Shown here piece after piece: positions 12,301-22,984 of a stretch of DNA of 64,000 bases. Every line of letters starts with the position of its first letter. The stretch's first letter is position 1. The stretch comes from Strigops habroptila (Eukaryota; Chordata; Aves; Psittaciformes; Psittacidae), in the NCBI RefSeq assembly GCF_004027225.2, contig NC_044288.2:21152744-21216743 (forward strand), read 5' to 3'. The position numbers and the translations under genes were made by a program. Below the pieces are notes generated by a model. That model was not told the DNA's origin. It saw only the letters and a list, made by a program, of their open reading frames with translations, and did not search any database.

Positions 12301-15300
12301 TGTTTCTGATAAAGTAAATAGGCATCACTATGGGCTCGTCCATTGCTTTTATTGCTTTCTCACACCTTTCCCTCCCCTCCAGGTCGCAACATCTACCGCA
12401 TTCTGTTCAAGAACAAGGCCTATGAGCGGAACGAGCTGTTCCTGCCGGGCAGGATGGCCTATGTGGTCGATCTGGATGATGAATATGCAGACACCGATAT
12501 CCCCACCACGCTGATCCGCAGCAAGGCTGACTGCCCCACCATGGAGGTACCCAGCCAGCATCCCGGGCCTGAACTGGCCACGGCAGGTCTTGCCGGGAGG
12601 GGTTCCCTGGCAAGGGAGTCAGATGCATCCTCGGGGATTTCTCTTTCAGGCACAGACCACGCTGACCACCAATGACATTGTCATCAGCAAACTGACGCAG
12701 ATCCTCTCCTATCTCAGGCAAGGGACCCGGAACAAGAAGCTCAAGAAGAAAGACAAAGGTAGGAGCTGAAGGGAACCAAGTAGCAGGGCTTAATGCTTGA
12801 AGCATATTTGAGAGAGTGCTTTGGTTTGCTGCCCTCTCCTGTGCCATGACTTAGAGGACAGCAATTTCCTAAGGCTCCCCAAGCCCTGTGTCCTGAAGGA
12901 CAGGCTGCTGTGTGCCAGCTGAGACATTCTAGCTGTGAGGATGCCTTGTGCTGCTCTTCTCTTCCTGGTTAAGGCCCAGTTCCTTGGGGAAGTGTCCCCT
13001 GTTTTGGGGAAGGACAAAACGGCTTCCTCAAAGGGCTAGAGATGCTGTGGTAACTGAAGGTGAAGTAGGGACATCCTCCAGGCCTGCCACTCATGGGGCT
13101 TGGGAACCAGACCGGGGCCAGGGAAACAGTGCAGGGGTGGAGTGGGTGATGTACCTCACTGCTGCCTGTTCTTGCAGGGAAGCTGGATGAGAAGAAGCCC
13201 CCTGAAGCCGATATGAAGTAAGTGCCTCCCTGCCCCAGGCTGTGGGGTCACAGCTCTCTGCCTTAAGGAATGTCTTTCTGGCCAACCACATATGGAGAGG
13301 AGTGGGTTTAGTGTTTGTGGAGCGAGCTGCCTCTTTGGACCTGCAGTTGGTAGGAGAAGGCTGGAGGCAAGCTCTGGTTCATGATTTCAGGCTTGAAGCA
13401 GACAATGGCTCTCTGTTGTCCTGGACCACAAGAAGCAGGTCCAGGCTGCAGAACAGAGCAGAAATGCAACAATACCTGTGACAGATGTAGAAGCCAGTTC
13501 TAGTGGGTGTCCTTAGCTCTTGGTGTTGGTGCTACAGCTCCTCTATTAGGCTCCAGTTCAAACGGAGGTGGTTGCGGCCTCCTCCCTAGCAGCACCCATA
13601 ATGAACGCTCATTTCCCCTTCCAGCATCTTTGAAGACATCGGGGATTATGTGCCCTCCACTGCGAAGATGCCCCGGGAGAAGGAGCGGGAGAGGTACCGC
13701 GAGAGAGAGCGCGACAGGGACCGGGAGCGGGACAGGGACCGAGAACGGGACAGGGACCGGGAGCGCGATCGGGACCGGGAGCGGGACCGCGAGCGGGAGG
13801 AGGAAAAGAAGAGGCACAGCTACTTTGAGAAGCCCAAGGCTGACGATGAGGTGAGCCGGGACTGTCCCAGCCGATCCCTGCGCTCTGGGCAGTGCAGCTG
13901 CGGGGTTGCTGGGGTCCCCGGTGGCTTCGGGTGTCTCTGGTCGTGCTCCCACACGTGGCAGTGTTCAGCTCTTGCTGAGCTCTGTCTGTCTGGTCGGGGG
14001 CTGGTGGGTGGCTGGGTGCTTGTCTTCTCCTTCAGTACGGCAGGACTAGCACAAGTCAAGAGCTTTCACGGTCCAGCTCTGAGTGCTTGCCACTGAGAGT
14101 CTTAAAGCAGAGATCCCAACTCATGCAATGCTGTCACTTGCCTGCTTTCAACCCTCTGGGTGACATGTATCTCCCCCTTTTCTTTGCAGCCCACAGACAT
14201 CGACAAAGGTGAGTCAAGTGATGTGGGTGTTTGAATGAGGCTGGATGTTTGAGGCCATACAGGGTTGCAGGTTTGTGTTTGGCTCTGTCTGTCCGAGCTC
14301 CCTCTTTTCCCAGAGACTGCTGTGGGGGAGGGAATTGCCCACTCTGAGGGTTTTGGGGTGAAGAGTCTTGTCTCTGCAGGCTGCTGCATGCCAGCAGATC
14401 CTTCCCTGGCAGCAGACCAGCTCAAACAACCCTCTGCTGGCTGTAAGCTGAGGAGGATTTGGGGTGTCCTTGGACCAGCCCACGCCTGTCTGTGCTCAAA
14501 CTGGTCTGCTGCTCCTCACTGTTCTCCTGGCTGCTCCTCTACCTTATATGCAGCCTGATCCTGCGTGTTACCCCATCCCAATGAGTCCGTTATGCAGAAG
14601 TGGGCTGTGCCCAGCCCCATGTGTGTTGTGGTGGGCTGTTCCTCCCCACAACTCAACCTGCTGCTCTCCCTACCCAGGACCCAGCTCAGCCAAGGAGCTC
14701 ATCAAGTCCATCAACGAGAAGTTTGCTGGAGCCACTGGCTGGGAAGGAGCAGAGACATATCCTTTAGTGTCCGTGCCAGCCTGGCCTTGCCCAGCATGGC
14801 TGTGTGGCTGTCCTCCTCACTTGGGAGGGCTCTTCTTCCTATAGCAGAGAAATGCCACCCAAACCTTACTGCTCGTATGCCAAATACAAGCTCTGCAGCC
14901 TCCACTTCGGTTCTGTTGGGGCAGGACATGGCTCTTGGGCTGGCTGTGCTCAGCCTGTAGCTGCAGGGCTTCATGGTGGTGCTTTCCTTGACTGTTGTCA
15001 CATTGAAGAAGCCAGAAGACAAGAAGCAACTGGGGGACTTCTTCGGCATGTCCAACAGCTACGCCGAGTGCTACCCTGCCACGTAAGCGGGCAGCAGGAG
15101 GCTCTGGGTTGGGAGCAGGGAATGCCAAGGGGCTGCTGTTCTCTGGCAGCAAGAGCTTCAACATCAGCCCCACAGCTTGCTGGGAGGAGCAGGCCTGGCT
15201 TTGTGTAGGGTTGCAACTTACTGTTTAAATGATCCTCGTGCCTTTGGTTCTGGCAGAAGTGGCCTGTTCTTAGCTGGTCTCTGCTGTAAATGGCTGCCTG

Positions 15301-17277
15301 GAGTTTGCTGCCCTCAGTGCCAGGGGGAGGTGGAGGTGGTTGGGAGTCTGCTGGCTTCCCTGGTCATTCACATGCTCATTGAGCTCTAGCCACAAAGGGG
15401 AAGAGCTTTCAGCCTGCAGAGTCACATTAGGAGCATTTGCAGTCTGGGATGCCCTGTGGTACAGCTCAGCTGCAGGGCTTGCAATGGAGGAACTTCTCTC
15501 TGGTCCAGGAACTGAGTGTGCTCAGTCCGAGGCCACAAGAGACCTGGCTTCAAGGTCCTGATCTGTGTCCCATGGACCCACTCTGAGCCCTTTCCTTGCT
15601 TTTCTTTTCACAGAATGGATGATATGGCTGTGGACAGTGACGAAGAGGTGGACTACAGCAAAATGGATCAGGTATGTTGGGACCAGCCAGTGAACATCAG
15701 TACAGGCTGAGAAGACCCCAGTGGAGAGAAGCAGGCTTGTGTGCAGCGGCTGAATGCCCTGGAGCTGGGTGTTGAGTGTCTTTGGGGGTTTGCTGACCTG
15801 CTCTGTGCCTGGGTGGGATCTATTGTCCCACTTTGCAGCCAAGGAGCTGCTCTGAGTCGTTCTTTCTCTGCAGGGTAACAAGAAAGGACCTTTGGGTCGT
15901 TGGGACTTTGACACCCAGGAGGAGTACAGCGAATACATGAACAACAAAGAGGCTCTGCCCAAGTGAGTGCAGCCCTTGGGAAGGGCTGAGCAAGGATTCT
16001 GGCTGGGCGGTGGCCAAACCTGGGTCCTGAGGGAGCTGAAAAGCAAGACGGGGGTTCCCTGGTGAGGAGCTGGGGACCCTGGGCCTGGTGGCTTCTCTTT
16101 GCTCTTGGCATCGCTCTTGAGGCCTCCTCTGCAGCGGCTGCTTTCGGGGTCCAAGCCAGTGCTGGGGTACAGGCTCATGGCTGGGGCAGGCTGTGGGTCC
16201 CCTGCAGATGCTGAGCTCTCTCTTGCTCCCTTTCCAGGGCAGCATTCCAGTATGGGATCAAGATGTCTGAGGGACGCAAGACCCGTCGCTTCAAGGAGAC
16301 GAATGACAAGGCAGAGCTGGACCGGCAGTGGAAGAAGATCAGTGCGGTGGGTGCTCAGTGCTGGCCATGGTTAGACCATGAGCTGCCACCTCATCTGCTC
16401 CTCAGCCCCTGTCCTGGTGTGTGTGCAGCAGGGCTGGCTCTTGAGAAGCTGGATTTGCTCCTTGTGAGAGCATCAGGCAAATCTTTGGGGCTCCAGGACT
16501 TGCAGAAGCATCTGGAGCTGCATTTGGAGCTGTTGCCTTGGGAGCAGCCCCAGTTGGGGCTTTTCGCTCTGGGCTCTGCAGCATGTGTCCAAAACTGGAG
16601 CCATCCAAAGGGGCTTGGAGGGGACAAGGCATGTTTGTGGCTCCACTTCCTAACCCACAATGCTGGGGGCTGTGCTGGCAGTGTGAATGGCCATGAGCAC
16701 CCAACAGTGCGGGATGGGCATGGGGAAGGTGAGAGCAAAGGGTCTTTGGTGGCCAAAATGGAGCAAAGGGGGAATAGGCCAAGATGCTCTAGACTTTGGG
16801 CAGCTTGTAGACAACTTCAGCTCACCTCAGCTTGCTCTGGCGTGGCTACAGCTCTCCTTGGGTGCATCTTGCACCCTACAACCCCTCTGCTGTGGCTGCG
16901 GGCAGCCAGAAACCTGAGGGTGATGGGACTTTGTGTTCTCTCTGCAGATCATCGAGAAGAGGAAGAAGCTGGAGGCTGATGGGTAAGTTGTAGTAATGCT
17001 GTCTCTGCTCTTGGCTCAGTGCAGGGCAGTGCTGGGGCCTGGCTGGCTCCTGCCACCTCACCCAGGGGCTGGGGGGGCCAGACACTTCCCCAGAGGCTCT
17101 CAGCAGTGGGGCTGGAAGGAGAGCGGAAAACATTCAGTCCCTTCACAGTGCTCCTGCCCTCCTCAGCTTGGCAGGACCAGGGGATGGGAAGGTGACGGAG
17201 CTCTCTGCCCTGCATCCTCCCCACCACCCTGCCCCTCTGTCTCTTCCAGGGTTGAGGTGAAACGTCCCAAGTACTGA
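9317..17277 (+). CDS. IK: IK (RED), spliceosomal B-complex protein
   Basis: Twenty coding exons: 9317-9332, 9901-9967, 10181-10273, 10733-10792, 11332-11499, 11585-11699, 11924-11994, 12089-12135, 12383-12546, 12650-12758, 13178-13217, 13625-13850, 14190-14208, 14678-14756, 15002-15082, 15614-15671, 15874-15962, 16238-16346, 16948-16982, 17250-17277. They sum to 1,674 nt, 557 residues, equal to human IK. The product is nuclear RED, which joins SMU1 in the pre-catalytic B spliceosome. Visible marks: MPERDNEPFSNPLAPDG at the N terminus, the conserved SYYAKLRQQEIERERELAEK region, SKFLGGDMEHTHLVKGLD, and an RED-type run of alternating Arg with Glu or Asp at residues about 333-370 that gives the protein its name. 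It ends in VEVKRPKY. Intron 14 is an AT-AC U12-type intron. The first coding exon is only 16 nt. Confidence 0.97.
9592..9718 (+). repeat. CR1 LINE 3' tail fragment
   Basis: IK intron 1, directly behind the CpG island. About 125 bp, from GTGTTCAAGGCCAG to CACAAACCAG. Confidence 0.88.
13680..13805 (+). repeat. Coding minisatellite for the RE/RD repeat of IK
   Basis: Imperfect tandem repeats of a GGGACCGGGAGC-like unit inside IK exon 12, encoding Arg-Glu and Arg-Asp dipeptides. Purine-rich on the coding strand; likely to vary in copy number. Confidence 0.85.
14757..15001 (+). other. U12-type AT-AC intron of IK
   Basis: Exon 14 ends GAGAC and the intron starts ATATCCTTT, a perfect minor-spliceosome donor. 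The 3' end has TTTCCTTGAC (14983-14992), a near-perfect U12 branch site, with its likely branch A at 14991, 11 nt before exon 15, and the intron ends in AC. This reading is the only one that restores the family sequence ETLKKPEDKKQ across the junction; no GT-AG choice does so. Confidence 0.93.
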
Positions 17278-17491
17278 TGCCTCCAGCATCTTCTCCTCCA
17301 GCTCCTGGAACCCGGGCCTGCTGGGTGACCCTGCGCATGTTGGTGTGCTGTCCTCGTCCCCCATCTCCTCTACTTTCTGCTCTGGGCTGGGCAGCATGTG
17401 TCCCCCCAACCTTGTGCTGTGGGGCTACATGGAGGTCTTTCCCTCCAGTGCCTGCTACAGCCTCTGATGTGTAAATGTTGTGTGTAGCTGT

Positions 17492-17497
17492 AATAAA
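17492..17497 (+). terminator. IK polyadenylation signal (AATAAA)
   Basis: AATAAA 215 bp after the IK stop codon, inside an AT-rich patch followed by a GT-rich stretch. Confidence 0.85.
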
Positions 17498-17519
17498 ACT
17501 ACATTAAGTTTTATATGAA

Positions 17520-17990
17520 TGTTTTTGTGGGTAGAGAGATGGGGCCTGGGCTCTTTATTCCATCCACTCGGCCCTCTTGGAGCCCTAGTTCAGGTTGTTT
17601 GGTGTGGGAGCCTGTTTCATCCCTGGATGAAATTAGCAATTAAACCGATATAGGGGAGCTAAGTCCAGGTTAGGAACCTCCCTCAGTGTGTAGAGAAGAA
17701 ATATGGGACCCTTGCATGAGGTGCAGCAAGGGGAATGGCCTGAAGCAGAGGACAGTGATTTCCACTGTCAAGCTGCAGTGGCACAGGAGCAATGATCCCT
17801 CTGCTCAGTGGCAGGGGGGGTGCAATGGGGTGAGCACTGTGCAAAGCAGGGCCACTGCTGGTAGTCTCTGGCTGGGGCCCTGGGTGGGATCTCAGGGTAC
17901 CCCCCACCAGCCCCAGGCCTTGAGAGGGGCTGAAGTGACCCATCCTTCCCTGGGATGCAGAGGAAGGAGGCCATGGTGTTCCTTTGTGGT
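17520..17990. other. IK-WDR55 intergenic spacer
   Basis: No gene, RNA or clear repeat is visible between the IK 3' end and the CR1 upstream of WDR55. Confidence 0.5.
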
Positions 17991-18235
17991 GCCTGGAGAA
18001 GGCTCCTTAAGGGGAGACCTTAGAGCAGCTCCAGTGCCTAAAGGGGCTACAAGAAACCTGGAGAGGGGCTTTGGACAAGGGCCTGTAGGGACAGGACAAG
18101 GGGAATGGCTTTAACCTGCCAGAGGGGAGAGTGAGATGAGCTCTGAGGCAGAAGCTCTTCCCTGTGAGGGTGCTGAGGCGCTGGCACAGGGTGCCCAGAG
18201 AAGCTGTGGCTGCCCCATGCCTGGCAGTGTTCAAG
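17991..18235 (+). repeat. CR1 LINE fragment cut at the WDR55 promoter
   Basis: Plus-oriented CR1 that runs well from GCCTGGAGAAGGCTCC to GGCAGTGTTCAAG and then stops abruptly where the GC-rich WDR55 promoter begins. Its true 3' end (about 120 bp in complete copies) is missing. Confidence 0.9.
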
Positions 18236-18830
18236 CAGCTCCACGAGAGGGCGCCCTGCGGCGGCGGCTGGGCGGGACCCATGCAAATGAAGGGGCGGGG
18301 CTAGGTAAACGAGCCCCGCCCACCCCCGGCCGCCATGGCGGCGCCGGCAGAGGTGAGCACACGCGGGGGGCTGCGCGGCCCCGGCCCCAGCGGCGCCACC
18401 GGCCCCGGCCCGGCCCCACCGCCCCGCTCTGCCCCCCCAGGACAGCGCGGAGCCCGCGGGGCAGGAGCCGCGGCTGCGGGACACCCCCGAGGACATCTGC
18501 TTCGAGGCGACCGCCAACGCCATCGCCCTGCACCCGGCCCGGCCCCTGCTGGCGGCGGGGGACGTGGACGGCGACGTGTACCTGTGAGTGAGCGGGGCCG
18601 CGGGGGGCGTTCGGGGGGTCCCGTGTGCAGGCACCGTCGGGCAGCGGCCGCCGGGGCTGCCGCGATGAGCCCGGCCCGGTCCGCAGGTACTCGTACTCCT
18701 GCACCGAGGGGGAGAACCGGCAGCTCTGGTCCTCGGGGCATCACCTCAAGTCGTGCCGGGACGTGGCCTTCTCCCAGGACGGGCAGAGTGAGTGCGGGGA
18801 ACGCGGGGCGGCACCGGGGGGATGCTGGGG
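18236..18830 (+). promoter_or_regulatory. CpG-island promoter of WDR55
   Basis: GC- and CpG-rich block around the first three WDR55 exons. The upstream part free of CR1 is only about 100 bp before the start codon at 18,335. Confidence 0.7.
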
Positions 18831-20828
18831 CTAGGGGTGCTGATGTGGCTCCCCAGAGCTTTTCACCGTGTCCAAGGACAAGGCCATCCACATCCTGACG
18901 GTGGAGGAGGGACGGCTGGAAACGCGCTTCCCCAAGGCACACAGGTAGGTCTGACCCCAATCCTGCGGGCAGCGATTGCTGGGGCTGTGTCCCCTTCCCT
19001 CCTCTGCCGGGGCTGGGCAGGCAGAGGCTGGAGCATCGTCCAGCCAGAGCCATTCACCAGCGGTGTGAGTGTGACTGTGCTGACATGGGGCCGGGGTCTC
19101 TGCAGCTCGCCCCTCAACTGCGTGCTGCCCATCGATGCCAACGTCTTTGCCACGGGCGATGACAACGGGGCACTGAAGGTGTGGGACCTGCGCAAGGGGG
19201 ATGCGATCTTGGAGGCCCGTCAGCAGGAGGAGTACATCAGCGCCATGGCTGTGGATGGTAATGGGAAGCTCCTGCTGACTGCCAGGTACCACCGGCTCTG
19301 TGGGCTCCCACATACCCACACAGCTAATAGAATCACAGACTGGTTTGGGTTGGAAGGGACCTTAAATCTCATCCAGTTCTAACACCCTGCGGAGGGGAGA
19401 ATCCCCTCCCTTGACCTGCTGCTCACGCTTTGGGGGTGCAGCCCAGCACACAGGGGGGGTTCTGGGCTCAAGCACACACTGAAGCTGGGCCATGGGGAGC
19501 TTCTTCTCACCCAACACCCCCAAGTCCTCCTGAGGGCTGCTCTCAGCCCCATCTCTGCCCAGCCTGTATTTGTGCTTAGGATTGCTCCAACCCACTTAGG
19601 ATTGTACTTGGCCGTCCCTTAGGTCCTTCCCTTAGCGCTGGAGGAAGCGCCCTGCACCATGTCCCATGCTCACAACATGCCCCTTCCCTCTCCCGCAGTG
19701 GTGACGGCACCCTGGGTGTCTTCAATGTGAAGAGGCGTCGCTTTGAGCTGCTCTCAGAGCCACAGAACGGGGACCTGACGTCTGTCGCATTGCTGAAGGT
19801 TGGTGCTGGGCCCTGCCATGAAGTAGGGTCATAACACTCAGACTGGTTTGGGTTGGAAGGCACCTCAAAGCTCATCCAGTTCCAACCCCCTGCCACAGGC
19901 AGGGACACCTTCCACTAGAGCAGGTTGCTCCAAGCCCCTGTGTCCAACCTGGCCTTGAACACTGCCAGGGATGGGGCAGCCACAGCTTCTCTGGGCACCC
20001 TGTGCCAGCGCCTCAAGCACCATCACAGGGAAGAGCTTCTGCCTCAGAGCTCATCTCAATCTCCCCTCTGGCAGGTTAAAGCCATTCCCCTTGTCGTGTC
20101 CCTACAGGCCCTTGTCCAAAGCCCCTCTCCAGGTTTACTGTTGGTCCCTTTAGCTATTGTTAGGCTGCTGTGAGCTCCTGGGTTTCTTGTTCTGCATCTG
20201 CTTTACCATCCTCCATCTTGCCTAGAGGGGGAGGAAGGTGGCGTGTGGCTCCAGCGAAGGCACCATTTACCTCTTCAACTGGGACGGCTTCGGGGCTGCC
20301 AGCGACCGCTTCGCTCTGAGGGCCGAGTCCATTGACTGCATGGTCCCCATCACAGACAGCATCGTGTGCGTGGGGTCCCTGGACGGAGTCATCAGGTCAG
20401 GGGGGGCTCTGTGGGGTGGCTGTGGATGGGATCAGCCCTGGCTGGTCGCAAGGGCGGGCTGAGCCTGTGATGGACCCGAGTCCCCACGGCTGTCCCCCAT
20501 CCACAGGGCAGTGAACATCCTGCCCAACCGTGTGCTGGGCTGCGTGGGGCAGCACCTCGGGGAGCCCATCGAGCAGCTGGCGCTGGCACCGGGCGGGCAG
20601 CTCCTGGCCAGCTGCGCCCACGACCAGAAGGTGAAGTTTTGGGACGTGTCGGCGCTGGCGGGGCTGGTGGTGGACGACTACCGCAAGAAGAAGAAGAAGG
20701 GGGGGCCACTGCGGGCGCTCAGCGGGAAGGCGCTGGGCAGCGGGGAGGATTTCTTCGCTGACCTGCGGGATGAGCCTGAGCCAGAAGCGGCGGCCGGGAG
20801 CGACAGTGACAGCGATGGCGGGGACTGA
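18335..20828 (+). CDS. WDR55: WDR55, nucleolar WD40-repeat protein
   Basis: Eight exons: 18335-18352, 18441-18583, 18687-18787, 18857-18944, 19106-19285, 19699-19798, 20226-20395, 20507-20828. Phases match throughout; 1,122 nt, 373 residues (human 383). WDR55 is a WD40 propeller needed for rRNA processing and cell-cycle progression in vertebrates. Signatures: [11 protein letters not shown] near the N terminus, [101 protein letters not shown] and [15 protein letters not shown]. The tail after the propeller is basic then acidic ([16 protein letters not shown], then an Asp/Ser-rich end), typical of a nucleolar protein. The 18-nt first exon encodes only MAAPAE. Confidence 0.96.
19325..19605 (-). 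repeat. CR1 LINE with internal deletion
   Basis: WDR55 intron 5. The terminal 70 bp (19325-19395) are joined directly to sequence from about 500 bp further inside the element (19396-19605, near the ORF2 end; compare 47,340-47,520 on the other strand). The middle is missing. Confidence 0.8.
19828..20136 (-). repeat. CR1 LINE 3' tail, about 310 bp
   Basis: WDR55 intron 6. A nearly complete tail up to the CCTCTCCAGGTTT word, ending 90 bp before exon 7. Confidence 0.92.
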
Positions 20829-20973
20829 GGGGACGGGAGCGGAGGGTAATGACTGAAGGTCCTTGGAATGGGGGGGTCCAGGGATGTGGGAATGTGGCTA
20901 AGGGTCCCTGGTGGAAGGGTTTGGGGGTTCATGAGTGAGGATCCCTGGTGGATGGAGGGGCTGGGTCTGAGAT

Positions 20974-20996
20974 GGGGGGGGGGGGGGGGGGGGGGG
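20974..20996 (+). repeat. Homopolymer of 23 G
   Basis: Uninterrupted G run 146 bp after the WDR55 stop, within a longer G-rich stretch (about 20,830-21,160). Exact length is unreliable in any assembly. Confidence 0.9.
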
Positions 20997-21280
20997 AACG
21001 GATGGGGGTCTCTAGGGGGGATCCAGCCCTGAGAAGGGAGTGGGGGGTGAGTATAGGGAAGTTGGGGTTTGCTGGTGTATTTGGGGGTCCTGGGATGGGG
21101 GAGGAGGCAGGGCATTGCTCAGGGGGCTGCGGGATGATGGGGTCCTGGGGTGCCTGGCCGAACGGGTCCATCCCTTCCCCGAGGCCCTGCCTGGCCCTGG
21201 GGTGCCTGCAGTACTGTGCAAGGAGGTTAGTGTTAATTACCTTTTGTTAATTAATTAACTTATAGATCAGCTCTATTACA

Positions 21281-21286
21281 AATAAA
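21281..21286 (+). terminator. WDR55 polyadenylation signal (AATAAA)
   Basis: AATAAA in an AT-rich patch 453 bp after the WDR55 stop. The 3' UTR would then include the 23-G run. Confidence 0.75.
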
Positions 21287-21504
21287 CCCAGTGCCTTTCA
21301 GTTCCTAGCGCCTTGTGCCCATGCTTTGGCTCACCCCAACTTCCCTGGCACCCCTGGGCAGGTCCGGGACCTGCCTGCAGGGCACTGGGGACAGGGATGG
21401 GGATGGCAGTGGGGACAGCATCCTGTGCCTGCATGTCCTGACTTGTCCCAGGCAGTGGCTCGTCCCTGCTGGGCAGAGGGGCTGGTGCAAGCTGTGAGAG
21501 CATC

Positions 21505-21750
21505 CAGGGAGTGGTTTTAAACTGAAATGGGAGATACAAGGAAGTTCTTCCCTGTGAGGGTGCTGAGGCACTGGCACAGGGTGCCCAGAGAAGCTGTGGC
21601 TGCCCCATCCCTGGCAGTGTTCAAGGCCAGGTTGGACACAGGGGCTTGGAGCAACCTGCTCTAGTGGAAGGTGTCCCTGCCCGTGGCAGGGGGTTGGGAC
21701 TGGATGAGGTTGAAGGTCTCTTCCAACCCAAACCAGGCTGGGCTTCAATG
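21505..21750 (+). repeat. CR1 LINE 3' tail
   Basis: Between WDR55 and DND1. From GGAAGTTCTTCCCTG to CCCAAACCAGGCTGG, diverged slightly at the 3' side (TTGAAGGTCTC). Confidence 0.9.
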
Positions 21751-21929
21751 CCAGCACTGAGTCTAACTTGTCCCAGTGCAAGGCAGGGACCCTAAGAGAC
21801 CACAGGAGCCCTTGGAAGCAGAGACAGGTGTGCAGGGCCATGCAGGGCATACCAAATGGACTCAGAGCTCCAAGGGCCACATCCCAAAGCTCTGGGAGGT
21901 CGCTGGGGCACTACAAAAGGCAGTGGTTG

Positions 21930-22190
21930 ACCAGTGTTGAGCACTGAAGGACACCTGAAGGCACTTCAGTCCCCTGGTGCTGTACTGTAAGGCACCTGGG
22001 CAGCATAGAAAGGCACATGGAGTCCCCTTAAGTGCACCAGAAGACACCTGGGACCATACTGAGCCCAGAAGGGCCTTTGGAAGCCACTGGGGGCTAACAG
22101 CAAGGTACCTGGGTCCTTAGCACAGAAGGGAATAGCAGCGCTCTATACTTGAAGGCACCCAGGTATGCCCTGAAATGCACTTGGAAGCCA
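21930..22190. repeat. Degenerate tandem repeat (AAGGCACCTGG-like)
   Basis: The words GAAGGACACCTGAAGGCAC, AAGGCACCTGGGCAG, AAGACACCTGGGACC, AAGGTACCTGGGTCC and AAGGCACCCAGG recur roughly every 30-60 bp with related spacers. It looks like an old minisatellite. No gene is seen from here to the DND1 stop at 22,985. Confidence 0.6.
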
Positions 22191-22841
22191 CCAGTGCTCA
22201 TCAGGAATCACTTGTAGAGCTCATCCCTTCTGCAGCTGAACACAGGCTTCCTGCTGTGGGGGGAGCACTGAGATGGTGCTGGACAGGCAGGGAGCTGGGG
22301 GCAAACCAGGACAGGACACAGGCAGTGCTTTCCAGGTTACTTTAACAGCAGTGAACAGTGTAGCGGGACCTCTCGGTCCTGAGGAATCATTCATAGACAG
22401 CCGGGACCTACGGCTGCTTCCCCCCCGCTCAGACAGCCCGGCACCACCGGAGGCACCGCCTTACCCCAGCTCACCAGCACATGGGACAGCCCCCGCTCAC
22501 CAGGACAGGCCCATGTGTGGCTGTGTCCTCACCCGAGGCTCCTCCTCAGGCACCAGACAGGGCTCAGAGGAGACGGGCCCCACCGAGCCCAGACGGCCCC
22601 AGCGCCCCTCCGCCTCCCCAGACAATGCTGGCAGCTGCTCCTAGCAGCCGCTCCTCTCTCAAGGCCCCTCCTCCACAGCAGAGCAACATAAAGCAACTGA
22701 AAAGAAGCCAAACTGGGCCATATAAACCTCCATCCCCCAAAACAGAAGCATCCCGAAGAACAGAACCATTCCCAAGGGCTGGCTGGGGACAGGGCAGTGG
22801 CCACGCACCAGGCCAGGAGCTCCATCCTCAGCACCAGCTCT

Positions 22842-22871
22842 CAAACCAAACCAAACCAAACCAAACCCAAA
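22842..22871 (+). repeat. (CAAAC)n microsatellite
   Basis: About five CAAAC/CCAAA units followed by decayed copies, just downstream of the DND1 stop codon, probably in its 3' UTR. Confidence 0.8.
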
Positions 22872-22984
22872 CGAACTCAAAGCAAAGCTGGAACAGGACC
22901 CGGTCCCAGTGGGGCTCACACGCCGCTCCAGCAGCACCGGGGCTGGTGGCACACATTCAGCTCATGGCACAGGCAGAGTGCTGC

